From E44-bin46 sp964354655 (GTDB lineage Bacteria; Chloroflexota; Dehalococcoidia; Dehalococcoidales; E44-bin46), in contig CAYHAL010000004.1 in NCBI GenBank assembly GCA_964354655.1, forward strand, positions 6,764 through 70,763: DNA of 64,000 bases, written 5' to 3'. The notes under the pieces were generated by a model that worked only from the letters and a program-made list of their open reading frames with translations, was not told where the DNA came from and did not search any database. The first letter of the stretch is position 1. Each line of letters begins with the position of its first letter. This document shows positions 1-7,743 of this stretch, in pieces. The position numbers and the translations under genes are program-made.

Positions 1-45
1 AGAGGCGGCGGATTCGGTGGCAAAGGAAGACAGAGAAGATACTAA
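1..45 (+). CDS. C-terminal end of a Gly/Arg-rich (RGG-tail) protein, 5' end outside window
   Basis: The first 14 codons read as a glycine- and arginine-rich tail (RGGGFGGKGRQRRY) followed by TAA. Such tails are typical of bacterial RRM-type RNA-binding proteins, and a complete RRM protein with a similar Gly-rich tail lies 1 kb away on the other strand. The identification rests only on tail composition, so another Gly-rich protein is possible. Confidence 0.5.
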   Translation, partial: RGGGFGGKGRQRRY

Positions 46-284
46 ACTAGGTTCATCATCCATACTGCTTAATATGTAGTTAGATTTACCCTAAGAGCCA
101 ATTTGAATAAGCAGTAAGCGATTTTTGTGTAACAATCAGCCATGATGTGTGAGGTCAGCAACAGTCAGGCCACTTCAGCTTAATCCACCTATTGGATTCG
201 TGCGGAGTAACAGGCATAAGAGCTACCTTAATGGCTTTAAGGGTGCGGAGAAGGGCGAGGCACAGCCATGATATGTCATCAGGG
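46..284. other. intergenic stretch with one copy of a dispersed repeat
   Basis: No convincing gene. A short open frame at 192-377 has arginine- and cysteine-rich composition, no ribosome binding site and runs into the GYD gene on the other strand. The 16-nt string at 128-143 recurs exactly at 43918-43933. Confidence 0.4.
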
Positions 285-581
285 TTAACCCTTAACCCTT
301 GCCGTGAGTTTTACGAGCTCTTCCATAGGGATTGCAGTCCAGGTCTCTGTCTGCGAAGTCCCTCTGGATGTGAATGATAATGGCATACCTGCTGCGACTC
401 TCTCGTTGGGCGCCTCATATATGAACATCAGGTCATAACGTCCTAGCAGGCCATAGGCGCTGATAGTCTTGATTCCCATTTGCTCGGCTTTCTTTACGCC
501 TTCTTGCCATGTCTTCCCTAGGTCAGAAGCGGTTTTTTGTCCTTCCGATGTCAGTCTGACTAATGTTACGTACGTGGGCAT
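285..581 (-). CDS. GYD-domain protein
   Basis: A 98-residue protein of the GYD family, small ferredoxin-fold-like alpha/beta proteins of unknown function. Visible family features are the N-terminal strand (YVTLVRLT), the central GLLGRYDLMFIYEAP segment that names the family, and the ETWTAIPMEEL C-terminus. An ATG 20 codons into the longer open frame is preferred as the start because a strong AGGGGG ribosome binding site sits about 8 nt upstream. It appears monocistronic. The domain assignment is firm; the biochemical role is unknown. Confidence 0.85.
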   Translation of the reverse strand: MPTYVTLVRLTSEGQKTASDLGKTWQEGVKKAEQMGIKTISAYGLLGRYDLMFIYEAPNERVAAGMPLSFTSRGTSQTETWTAIPMEELVKLTARVKG

Positions 582-677
582 CGATTCACCCCCTTTTCGG
601 CTGTGCCTCACCCCGAGTCTTCCCAGTGCTCCTGTTCGCATGCCGCAACTTGACTTTAGGCTTTATTCTTAGCCTTG

Positions 678-878
678 TCAATGGCTTGAAAAAACCGCTG
701 TGAGTTTTACCAAAGCTTTGTAAACCGTTTCAGAAATATCTAAACCAACTAGTCGCGCAACACTATATTCAAGGAGTTTTTCACCAACCATACCATTACC
801 TGCACCAACATCGAGGATACGTAATTCCGAGAAAATTGCTAAATGAGGAATTGGCTTTTCCGTCGTGTTTAAGGCGAC
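678..878 (-). pseudogene. remnant of a SAM-dependent methyltransferase
   Basis: One minus-strand frame reads a classical class I methyltransferase core: motif I LRILDVGAGNGMVG, then GLDIS with the acidic end of strand beta2, then about 15 residues and a TGA. Upstream the frame meets a stop at about 885 and there is no start codon. The intact family has well over 150 residues, so this is a roughly 65-codon relic. Nothing else is recognisable between it and the RRM gene. Confidence 0.6.
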
Positions 879-1054
879 CCTATTCTAGGCGAATGTTTAG
901 GCCTTAAAGATTCTGACACCAAAGCTGCCTAGCAATTTCAAACAACGTTTTTGGTGTAAAAGAAGTTCGGCGAAACCGAATTTGCAAGGAGCAATGCGTG
1001 GTTTTCTACGTACCGTTAAGTGAAGTCCTATTGTGAAATTGTTATGTTTGCCGC

Positions 1055-1363
1055 TTACCAAGAACGCCGCCCACCACCTCCATAATCTCCAGATGGCCTG
1101 CCACCACCTCGACCGCCTTCGGGACGAGGACGAGCCTCACTAACGGTAAGCGTCCTTTCTTTTATCTGCTTGCCGTTAAGACCGCTGATGGCGGCCTGGG
1201 CTTCAGCTTTGGTGGGCATCTCCACAAATCCGAATCCCCTAGGGTGGCCAGTATACCTGTCCTTGATGATGGTTACTGATGTAACCTGCCCGAAAGCATT
1301 AAATGCTTCCTGCAATTCCTGCTCTGTGATCTCGGGCGATAGATTGCCAACATAAATATTCAT
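1055..1363 (-). CDS. RRM-type RNA-binding protein with Gly-rich tail
   Basis: A 102-residue single-RRM protein. RNP2 (IYVGNL) is at residues 3-8 and RNP1 (GFGFVEM) at about 44-50; a Gly/Arg-rich tail follows residue 80. Bacterial proteins of this type bind single-stranded RNA and are often cold-inducible chaperones. The ATG at 1363 is chosen over an upstream frame extension because RNP2 normally starts within a few residues of the N-terminus, GGAG lies just upstream, and a good promoter lies inside the extension. The gene is monocistronic with a roughly 20-nt leader. RNA targets are unknown. Confidence 0.9.
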   Translation of the reverse strand: MNIYVGNLSPEITEQELQEAFNAFGQVTSVTIIKDRYTGHPRGFGFVEMPTKAEAQAAISGLNGKQIKERTLTVSEARPRPEGGRGGGRPSGDYGGGGRRSW

Positions 1364-1387
1364 AACTACACTCCTTCCTCCGTCTAA

Positions 1388-1416
1388 AGTATACAGGGGA
1401 ATGGGATGACTTGCAA
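1388..1416 (-). promoter_or_regulatory. sigma70-type promoter of the RRM gene
   Basis: Read on the minus strand: TTGCAA, 17 nt, TATACT, about 25 nt before the ATG. Good spacing and near-consensus boxes; not tested experimentally. Confidence 0.6.
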
Positions 1417-1557
1417 GCAAGCGTTGCGAGGTCAGTAGTGAGACACCTACATGGCTAGCAGATCTCTGTGCCACAAGGAATGGACTCTCCGCTAGGACGA
1501 GTCAACAATCCGCCCTGTTGTGCATATTGAACAAACTAAGCTTTCGTCTAGTACTTC

Positions 1558-4287
1558 TTACTGAGTAGCTACTGCCAGCCGTGCGGCACGGCGTGCATCC
1601 ACTCTACGGATAACCAGTTTTCCTAGCTCTAGAACGCCAAAAATAGTTGCCGAAGCTAGCACCACGATTGTCCAGTCAATTAAGCCGAGGGGGTAGGTAT
1701 GGAAGGTCTTCTGGAGGAAGGGAAAATAGAGTAAGGGTAGGGTCATACCAAGCGAAACTAGGACTGCGGCAATTAGCCACTTGTTCTTCAACATGCCAAT
1801 CTTGAGTATGGAAAGTCGGTCAGAGCGGAAGTTGAAGCTCTTGAAGAATTGAATAATAATCAGCGTCATAAAGACAAGGCACTGGGCTTCAATGAGGCTT
1901 TTCCCGTTACCTAGCGCCCAGGAGAAAATGCCGAGGTTGACAATTGCACTCCAGATACCCCCAAGAACCATGAGGGCAACAACTGGGCGGGTGAAGATGG
2001 TCTGGTTACGGGGGCGGGGCTTACGCTTCATGATATCCGGTGCTGCCGGGTCAACAGCAAGAGCAATCGCCGGTAAGCCATCAGTCGCTAAATTTACCCA
2101 CAGAATCTGGATAGCAATCAGGGGCAGAGCACCGCCAGTGCCTATAAATGTGCCGAAGAGTATAGCTCCAGCCATAACCAGTACCTCACCCAGGTTGGAG
2201 GAGAGGAGATACATCAGGTATTTCTTGATGTTGTCAAAAACCCCCCTCCCTTCCTCTACGGCGGCGACAATGGAGGCAAAGTTATCGTCGGTGAGCACCA
2301 TATCAGCGGCTTCCTTACTGACATCGGTGCCGGTGATACCCATGGCCACGCCGATATCGGCTTTCTTCAGAGCCGGGGCGTCGTTAACCCCGTCTCCGGT
2401 CATCGCCACGACGTGCCCTCTCTTGGTGAGGGCTTCTACCACCCGCAGCTTATGAGCCGGGGAGACACGGGCATAGACCTCAATCTCCTCGACAATCTTC
2501 TCAAATTGCTCATCACTTAGAGAGTCCAGCTCCGTCCCGGTTAGCGCCCTACCGCCTTTCAGTAGTCCGAGTTCTTTAGCGACGGCTATGGCGGTGAGCT
2601 TGTGGTCGCCGGTAATCATCACCGACTTTATGCCGGCGCCCTCGCAGACCTTGATGGCAGCTTTGGCTTCCTCCCGCGGTGGGTCAATCATCCCCATCAG
2701 TCCCACAAAGACCATTTCTTGGTCGAAGGCTTCACCCGGCTGGGGGATTGGCTTATAGGCCAGCCCTAGAACCCGCAGCCCATCGCTGGCCATCTCTTGA
2801 GCCGTGGCGAGAATCTCCTCGCGCCGGCTGGCGGTTAAATCCTGCTGGCTATCGTTCTCGTAGATGTAGCGGGAGCGCTCCAGGATTACCTCGGGGGCGC
2901 CTTTGGAATAGGCAACATCACCTCTCGGGGTTTTGTGCACTGTGGTCATCATCTTTGCTTCTGAGGAGAAGGGAATTTCATTAATGCGGGGGTATTCGTT
3001 GTTCTCTTTCTCCCGGTCAATGCCTGCCTTGGCGGCGACCACCACGAGCGCCCCCTCGGTTGGGTCGCCCTTTATTTCCCAGCGGTTATTTGCCGTAACC
3101 AGCCGGGCATCATTACACAGGCCACCGATGCGTAAGAGGGTCTCCAGATGGGGGTCCTTACTTACTTCGTAGGGTGCACCGTTAAGGAAGAAGCCCCCCT
3201 TCGGCTCATAGCCGATACCGCCCACCTCGAAGAACTTACCGTTGGTGTAGATTCTCTGCACTGTCATCTGGTCCTGGGTCAGGGTGCCGGTCTTATCCGA
3301 GCAGATAACGGTAGTGCAGCCCAGGGTTTCCCCCGCAGGCAGCTTTCTAATCAGGGCGTTGCGCTTGACCATGCGCCGCACAGCAAGGGCCAGGCTGATG
3401 ACCACTACCGCTGGCAGGGCTTCAGGGACGGCGGCTACCGCCAAGCTCACACCCCAGATGAGCATTCCCAGTACCGGGTGACCGTGCGATATCCCTATGC
3501 CGGCTAATATAAAACAGAGGACTAGCGCACCAATGGCAATCCACTTTCCCATTTTGTCAAGGTTAACCTGGAGTGGGGTCTTCTCCTCCTTGACCTCCTG
3601 AAGCAGGGTGGCAATCTTGCCGAATTCGGTGTTCATGCCGGTGTCAGTGACCACGGCCATGCCCCGACCATAGACTGCCGCCGTGCCCATATATACCATG
3701 TTCTTCCGGTCACCGATGGGCAATTCCTCAGATAACAGGGAGGTTATCTTATGCACCGGGTTCGATTCTCCAGTGAGCGAGGCTTCGCTCACCTTCAGGT
3801 TCATGGCTTCAATCAGACGGCTGTCGGCGGGAATCTGGTCACCGGTATGGAGCACCACGATATCTCCAGGCACGAGCGCCTGGGCTTCCACCTCCACCTC
3901 TTCGCCGTCCCTGATGACGGTCGCTCTGGGCGCTGCCATTCGTTTCAGGGCTTCCATTGCCCTTTCGGCGCGATACTCCTGGATAAAGCCTAGTCCAGCA
4001 GCAAAAAAGACAATTGCCAGGATGGTAACGGCATCAGCCACCTCACCCAGGACTGCCGAGAGAATTACGGCTACAAGCAGAATAATGATGAGGAAGTTCT
4101 TGAACTGCTCTAAGAAAATGGCCCAGGGCTTGACCTTGTGCTTCTCGACAAGCTCATTAGGGCCAAATCTGATTAGGCGACGTTTAGCTTCTTCACTACT
4201 CAGACCGCCGCGGGCTGAGTCTAAGGAGTTAAGCACCTTATCAACTTCCAGATTATGCCAGAGCGATATTTTTTGATTCTGTGTCAT
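1558..4287 (-). CDS. P-type cation ATPase, type II (Ca2+-transporting type)
   Basis: A 909-residue P-type ATPase of full family length. It has the actuator motif TGES (172-175), the phosphorylation motif with D331 in DKTGTLT, and the hinge GDGVNDAPALK. Membrane residues are SERCA-like: PEALP in M4 (288-292), SSNLGE in M5 and VNLATDGLPA in M6, which supports Ca2+ (or Mn2+) export rather than Na+/K+. The M8 segment has Q where SERCA has its site-I glutamate, suggesting one ion per cycle as in PMCA pumps. It has a cytoplasmic N-terminal domain and ten membrane segments. It lies 52 nt downstream of the decarboxylase beta-subunit gene on the same strand and may be cotranscribed. Exact substrate is inferred. 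Confidence 0.9.
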   Translation of the reverse strand: MTQNQKISLWHNLEVDKVLNSLDSARGGLSSEEAKRRLIRFGPNELVEKHKVKPWAIFLEQFKNFLIIILLVAVILSAVLGEVADAVTILAIVFFAAGLGFIQEYRAERAMEALKRMAAPRATVIRDGEEVEVEAQALVPGDIVVLHTGDQIPADSRLIEAMNLKVSEASLTGESNPVHKITSLLSEELPIGDRKNMVYMGTAAVYGRGMAVVTDTGMNTEFGKIATLLQEVKEEKTPLQVNLDKMGKWIAIGALVLCFILAGIGISHGHPVLGMLIWGVSLAVAAVPEALPAVVVISLALAVRRMVKRNALIRKLPAGETLGCTTVICSDKTGTLTQDQMTVQRIYTNGKFFEVGGIGYEPKGGFFLNGAPYEVSKDPHLETLLRIGGLCNDARLVTANNRWEIKGDPTEGALVVVAAKAGIDREKENNEYPRINEIPFSSEAKMMTTVHKTPRGDVAYSKGAPEVILERSRYIYENDSQQDLTASRREEILATAQEMASDGLRVLGLAYKPIPQPGEAFDQEMVFVGLMGMIDPPREEAKAAIKVCEGAGIKSVMITGDHKLTAIAVAKELGLLKGGRALTGTELDSLSDEQFEKIVEEIEVYARVSPAHKLRVVEALTKRGHVVAMTGDGVNDAPALKKADIGVAMGITGTDVSKEAADMVLTDDNFASIVAAVEEGRGVFDNIKKYLMYLLSSNLGEVLVMAGAILFGTFIGTGGALPLIAIQILWVNLATDGLPAIALAVDPAAPDIMKRKPRPRNQTIFTRPVVALMVLGGIWSAIVNLGIFSWALGNGKSLIEAQCLVFMTLIIIQFFKSFNFRSDRLSILKIGMLKNKWLIAAVLVSLGMTLPLLYFPFLQKTFHTYPLGLIDWTIVVLASATIFGVLELGKLVIRRVDARRAARLAVATQ

Positions 4288-4339
4288 ATCAGTCTTCGTG
4301 ATTACTAAGTTGGGTAACTATCATTTAATCTCACCACTA

Positions 4340-5491
4340 CTATGAAGCTGGGCCAATGCCCATACCGGACATAATGGCTAGCATGACCGCGGCAGCCATG
4401 ACCGAACCTATCTGACCACCGGTATTAGCCCCCATGGCATGCCATAAGAGGAAGTTCCTCGGGTTAGCCTTCTGCCCCTCTTTCTGCACCACTCTGGCTG
4501 CCATGGGGAAGGCGGAGAGACCAGCAGCGCCAAGCAGGGGATTTATCTTACCCTTGGTTACCACTCGCATTGCCTTACCAATGAGCACCCCGGTTACAGT
4601 GTCAAGGGCAATCGCCACCAGCCCCAAGCCAAAGACGAGCAGTGTTTTGACCTGCAGGAAGTTACCACCCAGCATCGCAGCGCCGATGCAAAGCCCGAGG
4701 AAAAGGGTCACGATATTGGCAATGGTGGTTTCGGAGACATCCGCGAGTCTCTTCACCACCCCTGACTCCCTGAGGAGGTTACCCAGCATTAGCATACCCA
4801 TCAGCGGTGCACCCATCGGGGCGATGAGTATGGTGATGATTCCCGTCACTATCGGAAAGAGGATTTTCACTCTCTGGGAGACCTGCTTCTCCGAGGCAGC
4901 CATTAGGGTGGCGCGCTCAGCTTTCGTGGTTAAGGCCCGCATAATCGGCGGCTGGATAAGCGGCACCAGGGACATATAGGAATAGGCGGCAATAGAGACC
5001 GCCGGCAGGAGATGACGGGCAAATTTGGAGGTGACATAGATGGCGGTGGGGCCATCACAAGCCCCGATAATGGCGATAGAAACCGCCTCTTGGCGGATAA
5101 AACCAAGCTGCAGGGCGAGGAGCAGGGTGAGAAAGATGCCGAACTGACCGGCAGCGCCGAAGAGAAGCACCCTCGGGTTAGCCAGCATGGGGCTGAAGTC
5201 AATCATGGCGCCGAGGCCAAGAAACAGGAGGCAGGGAAAGATCTCGGTGAGGATACCCGCATTATAGATTAAATTAATTATGCCGCCTTGGTCGTGTGCC
5301 GAAAGACTGGACAGGGGGAGGTTACCCAGGATGATGCCGAAGCCAATGGGGAGCAGTAGAAGCGGCTCAAATTTCTTGGTGATGCCCAGATAAAGAAAGA
5401 CACAGCCAATAGTGAGCATCACGCCGCTCTGCCAGGTGAAATTAGTAAAACCCTGTAGTAGGCTGTGAAGGGCGGATATTAAGACTTCCAT
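4340..5491 (-). CDS. oadB: Na+-translocating decarboxylase beta subunit (OadB/GcdB/MmdB family)
   Basis: A 383-residue polytopic membrane protein matching the beta subunit of biotin-dependent Na+-pumping decarboxylases, which releases CO2 from carboxybiotin and couples it to Na+ export. Family hallmarks include the IGACDGPTAIYV segment (Asp and Tyr in the Na+/proton path), the NLLRESGVV loop, the GGNFL segment and the LGAAGLSAFPMAARVVQ C-terminal region. It follows the small gamma-like gene, with a stem-loop between them. The alpha subunit is not adjacent; the carboxyltransferase at 29.4-31 kb is a plausible partner. Substrate (methylmalonyl-, glutaconyl-CoA or oxaloacetate) cannot be read from this subunit. 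Confidence 0.92.
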   Translation of the reverse strand: MEVLISALHSLLQGFTNFTWQSGVMLTIGCVFLYLGITKKFEPLLLLPIGFGIILGNLPLSSLSAHDQGGIINLIYNAGILTEIFPCLLFLGLGAMIDFSPMLANPRVLLFGAAGQFGIFLTLLLALQLGFIRQEAVSIAIIGACDGPTAIYVTSKFARHLLPAVSIAAYSYMSLVPLIQPPIMRALTTKAERATLMAASEKQVSQRVKILFPIVTGIITILIAPMGAPLMGMLMLGNLLRESGVVKRLADVSETTIANIVTLFLGLCIGAAMLGGNFLQVKTLLVFGLGLVAIALDTVTGVLIGKAMRVVTKGKINPLLGAAGLSAFPMAARVVQKEGQKANPRNFLLWHAMGANTGGQIGSVMAAAVMLAIMSGMGIGPAS

Positions 5492-5508
5492 TAGAAAGCT
5501 CTTACGCT

Positions 5509-5540
5509 AATAAGTAGGCTACTGTGCTAGCCTACTTATT
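5509..5540 (-). repeat. intercistronic stem-loop between gamma-like and beta subunit genes
   Basis: Perfect 12-bp inverted repeat (arms 5509-5520 and 5529-5540) with an 8-nt loop. On the transcribed strand it starts in the last codons of the small gene, spans its TAG and ends about 18 nt before the beta-subunit ATG. There is no U-tract after it, so an RNA-processing or translation-balancing element is likelier than a full terminator. Confidence 0.6.
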
Positions 5541-5669
5541 GTCCTTCTCTTTCTTGAACGGGAATAATCTGATTAAAAGACGAATCACCAGGGTCAGCAC
5601 AAAAAGCGTAGTAATCGTGACTGCCATCCCCATACCGGTCATGGTCAGGCCAAAGGCTAAGTCTCTCAA
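5532..5669 (-). CDS. oadG: small single-TM gamma-like subunit of the Na+ decarboxylase (OadG-like)
   Basis: A 45-residue protein, too short for most gene callers. It has one N-terminal membrane helix (FGLTMTGMGMAVTITTLFVL) and a basic/acidic cytoplasmic tail ending KKEKDNK. The pattern GLTMTGMGMxV is the signature start of OadG-type gamma subunits, which assemble the decarboxylase. The start is TTG with GAGG about 7 nt upstream, and a promoter lies about 75 nt upstream. The position immediately 5' of the beta-subunit gene is the strongest support. It lacks the Pro-rich linker of long OadG proteins and so resembles the shortest members. Confidence 0.75.
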   Translation of the reverse strand: MRDLAFGLTMTGMGMAVTITTLFVLTLVIRLLIRLFPFKKEKDNK

Positions 5670-5742
5670 CTTTTATCCTCGATATCCTTCTATAACTCTA
5701 ACTAAGCTTCCTCTTTTGGTGCCTCGGTTTACTCCTAAATTC

Positions 5743-5772
5743 ACTATATACTTGTTACATATACGTAGTCAA
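5743..5772 (-). promoter_or_regulatory. promoter of the decarboxylase gamma/beta genes
   Basis: Minus strand TTGACT, 18 nt, TATAGT, about 75 nt before the TTG start of the small subunit. No other gene could use it. Confidence 0.5.
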
Positions 5773-5819
5773 GAATTGTTACAACTAGATTGCCGAACCG
5801 GGCGCTAATAAGTGCAGCT

Positions 5820-6344
5820 TTACCGGGCTTGGAGCGCATCAATTATTGCCTTACTGAATCTCGGGAGGTCAGCTGGCTTACGTGAGGTGATTAGATTCCC
5901 GTCTTGAACCAAAGGCTCATCAACCCAGCTTGCTCCGGCATTTCTAAGGTCTACCGCCACCGAGGGCCAAGAGGTAAGGCGATGTCCCCTAACTATATCT
6001 GCGGAGATTAGAAGCTGTGGTCCATGGCAAACAGCCGCTATCACCTTACCCAAGTCGTACGCCTTCCTTACCAGGTCAATCATGGATTGGTGCAACCGCA
6101 TCTTATCAGGGGCATAGCCTCCAGGGATGATGACAGCATCAAAATCCTTAGCGCTGACCTTATCAGCAGCGACATCCGCCTTGATTGTTACTGTACCCTT
6201 TTTGCCGCGATAGCTTTCCCGAGAGCCACTGCCCACAACTACCACTTCGGCACCTGCGTCTTTCACTGCCCTAAGGGGTTCAAGAAGCTCGGAATCCTCG
6301 AAGTCTTCTTCAACTAAGATGGCAATTCGCTTTCCCTTAAGCAT
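5820..6344 (-). CDS. DJ-1/PfpI family protein
   Basis: A 174-residue single-domain DJ-1/PfpI protein. The nucleophile elbow is AVCHGPQLL (Cys followed by His, as in the PfpI protease/deglycase group), and the acidic partner is in EEDFEDSEL near the N-terminus. PIIPGGYAPD-type residues are present as VIIPGGYAPD. Members act as glyoxalase/deglycase-like stress proteins or intracellular peptidases; which activity applies is not predictable. The ATG at 6344 is chosen because GGAGGTG lies 9 nt upstream and the family starts with the strand KRIAILVE. The 24-codon extension upstream has no family resemblance. Confidence 0.9.
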   Translation of the reverse strand: MLKGKRIAILVEEDFEDSELLEPLRAVKDAGAEVVVVGSGSRESYRGKKGTVTIKADVAADKVSAKDFDAVIIPGGYAPDKMRLHQSMIDLVRKAYDLGKVIAAVCHGPQLLISADIVRGHRLTSWPSVAVDLRNAGASWVDEPLVQDGNLITSRKPADLPRFSKAIIDALQAR

Positions 6345-6656
6345 GATGTTAGCCACCTCCTTTCCTGTAGTACATATATCTATCTGTCGGCTGATTTGAC
6401 AAAAAGGCGCCCTCACTCCAACCGAGGAGTCTCAGCAATGCTCCCTCAAGGGTGCCTTTGGTCACGCCTCAAATCGTAGTTTAATGAGGCTTTGCTGTCA
6501 AGGAATACAAAAAAGTTCAGGCTAAGCTTGTGTCCGGAGGAGTGCTCATCAAGGTCAGTTTGGTGGCCTGGGTCAAGTTGACTACTATCTGCTGACAAGG
6601 TAGAATAAAAGCCAGAAAGGAGGCAAGGGGTTCCTGCCTTTTGCCTGGGTTGATTC

Positions 6657-6697
6657 ACACGCAAGAGGTCACTGGTTCAAATCTGTATCGCTCACAT
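6657..6697 (+). pseudogene. possible 3' fragment of a tRNA gene
   Basis: Just upstream of tRNA-Leu lies a stretch resembling a tRNA from the anticodon arm onward: variable-loop-like GAGGTC, a T-loop GGTTCAAATC, and a 3' end TCGCTCAC. The T-stem does not pair fully and no 5' half is found upstream. It could be a relic of a tRNA destroyed by recombination. Weak call. Confidence 0.3.
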
Positions 6698-6783
6698 GCC
6701 GAAGTGGCGGAATGGCAGACGCGCTACGTTCAGGGCGTAGTGCTCGTAAGGGCGTGGGAGTTCAAATCTCCCCTTCGGCACCA
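6698..6783 (+). tRNA. tRNA-Leu (anticodon CAG)
   Basis: Acceptor stem GCCGAAG/CTTCGGC, anticodon stem CTACG/CGTAG with loop TTCAGGG, a long variable arm as expected for Leu, T-loop TTCAAAT, and an encoded 3' CCA. 86 nt. Confidence 0.95.
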
Positions 6784-6791
6784 ATACTTAG

Positions 6792-6865
6792 GCGCTTGTA
6801 GCTCAGTAGGATAGAGCGCAGCCCTGCGGAGGCTGAGGTCGTGGGTTCAAGACCCGCCAAGCGCG
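6792..6865 (+). tRNA. tRNA-Arg (anticodon GCG)
   Basis: Acceptor stem GCGCTTG/CAAGCGC, D-arm AGCTCAGTAGGATAGAGC, anticodon stem CAGCC/GGCTG with loop CTGCGGA, T-loop GGTTCAAGACC. CCA is not encoded. The genomically written GCG anticodon reads CGC/CGU without needing inosine, unlike the usual bacterial ACG. Confidence 0.9.
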
Positions 6866-6872
6866 CATTTAT

Positions 6873-6946
6873 GGGCGGTTAGCTCAGACGGTTAGAGCGT
6901 CTGTCTTACACACAGGAGGTCAGAGGTTCAAGTCCTCTACCGCCCA
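6873..6946 (+). tRNA. tRNA-Val (anticodon TAC)
   Basis: Acceptor stem GGGCGGT/ACCGCCC, anticodon loop CTTACAC, T-loop GGTTCAAGTCC. CCA is not encoded. Its 3' end overlaps the stop codon of a recombinase remnant on the other strand, so it was probably an integration site. Confidence 0.93.
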
Positions 6947-7242
6947 CTATAGTGTACGGTAGACAGAACTCCCGCTTTTTCTTCAGATAGTCCTGTTGGC
7001 GGCAATGGCATAGTATAGGTTAGCACAACGTCGTCGCCCACTACTTTAACTTCCTTAATGAAGCTGCGGATAAAAGCTCTTCTCTCCGGTAGGGAACTCT
7101 CGTTGAGCAAGTTGCGTAGATCACTAACGTATTCTGCCACTACTTCAGGGCTAGCCAACTCAACTCTTCTTTCAGACAATAAGTTCTCAATTTCGGCTTT
7201 TCTAATTCGCAACTTCTCTGGAGCCGTCCGTAATGTATGGCG
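6937..7242 (-). pseudogene. C-terminal remnant of a large serine site-specific recombinase
   Basis: About 100 codons match the C-terminal part of resolvase/invertase-type large serine recombinases: SERRVEL, then YVSDLRNLLNESSLPERRAFIRSFIKEVKV in spirit (a charged coiled-coil-like helix), then a beta-rich VLTYTMPLPP end and VHYSGR before the stop. The catalytic N-terminal domain with the serine and the recombinase domain are absent, so it cannot act. The stop codon lies inside the 3' end of tRNA-Val, the classic layout of an integrase next to its attachment site. The apparent TTG start is not meaningful. Confidence 0.8.
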
Positions 7243-7743
7243 GGGGAGGGGGGAGGGGGCACCTCCCTACATTCGGACCGGCCTTTATTCTGAGCTGCGT
7301 CTTCCACGAGCGAAACCTCTACGATATCTGCTGCACAAGAGATACCAGCAGTTAGCTGCACTCGTGCCCAGCGGCTAGGGGGTATTATCTGGGCGAAGAG
7401 GCCTGTTTTTGCTGGGTAACAATCACACTTTCCGATGGATTGTGTAGCTTCAAAGGCACCGGATTGTTGGGTGGAGGGTCTGAAATATTACTTTTGCTAG
7501 CTCCAACGAGTCTATCTAAGCGACCGTTGCTGTCCGGTCGAATCAGATTTCCTACGTAGAGTAAAAACTCGACACACTCTTAAATTACTGGTTGTATATC
7601 TTCACCAAGGCAACTTTCCGTCTTTGTTGACTTTTTAAATAGTTAGGTCTTAAATATTAGTGTACCGCAGCCTCATTTTGACAGACTTAGCCCAATAGTC
7701 CTAATCTCACTAATGATGTGCTGTCGACACGAAGGATAAGGGT
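7243..7743. other. gene-free stretch beside the recombinase remnant
   Basis: No supported gene. It holds a G-rich run near 7229-7260 and at 7422-7437 a 16-nt string whose exact reverse complement is at 47106-47121. Open frames here look random. Probably residue of the excised or decayed integrated element. Confidence 0.4.

Noticed and set aside
192..377. 61-codon plus-strand open frame at the window start
   Set aside because: Arg/Cys-rich random composition, no ribosome binding site, and overlap with the well-supported GYD gene.
1892..2455. Long plus-strand open frame (187 codons) inside the P-type ATPase
   Set aside because: Antisense shadow of a gene with full conserved motifs; Ser/Pro/Arg-rich with no domain.
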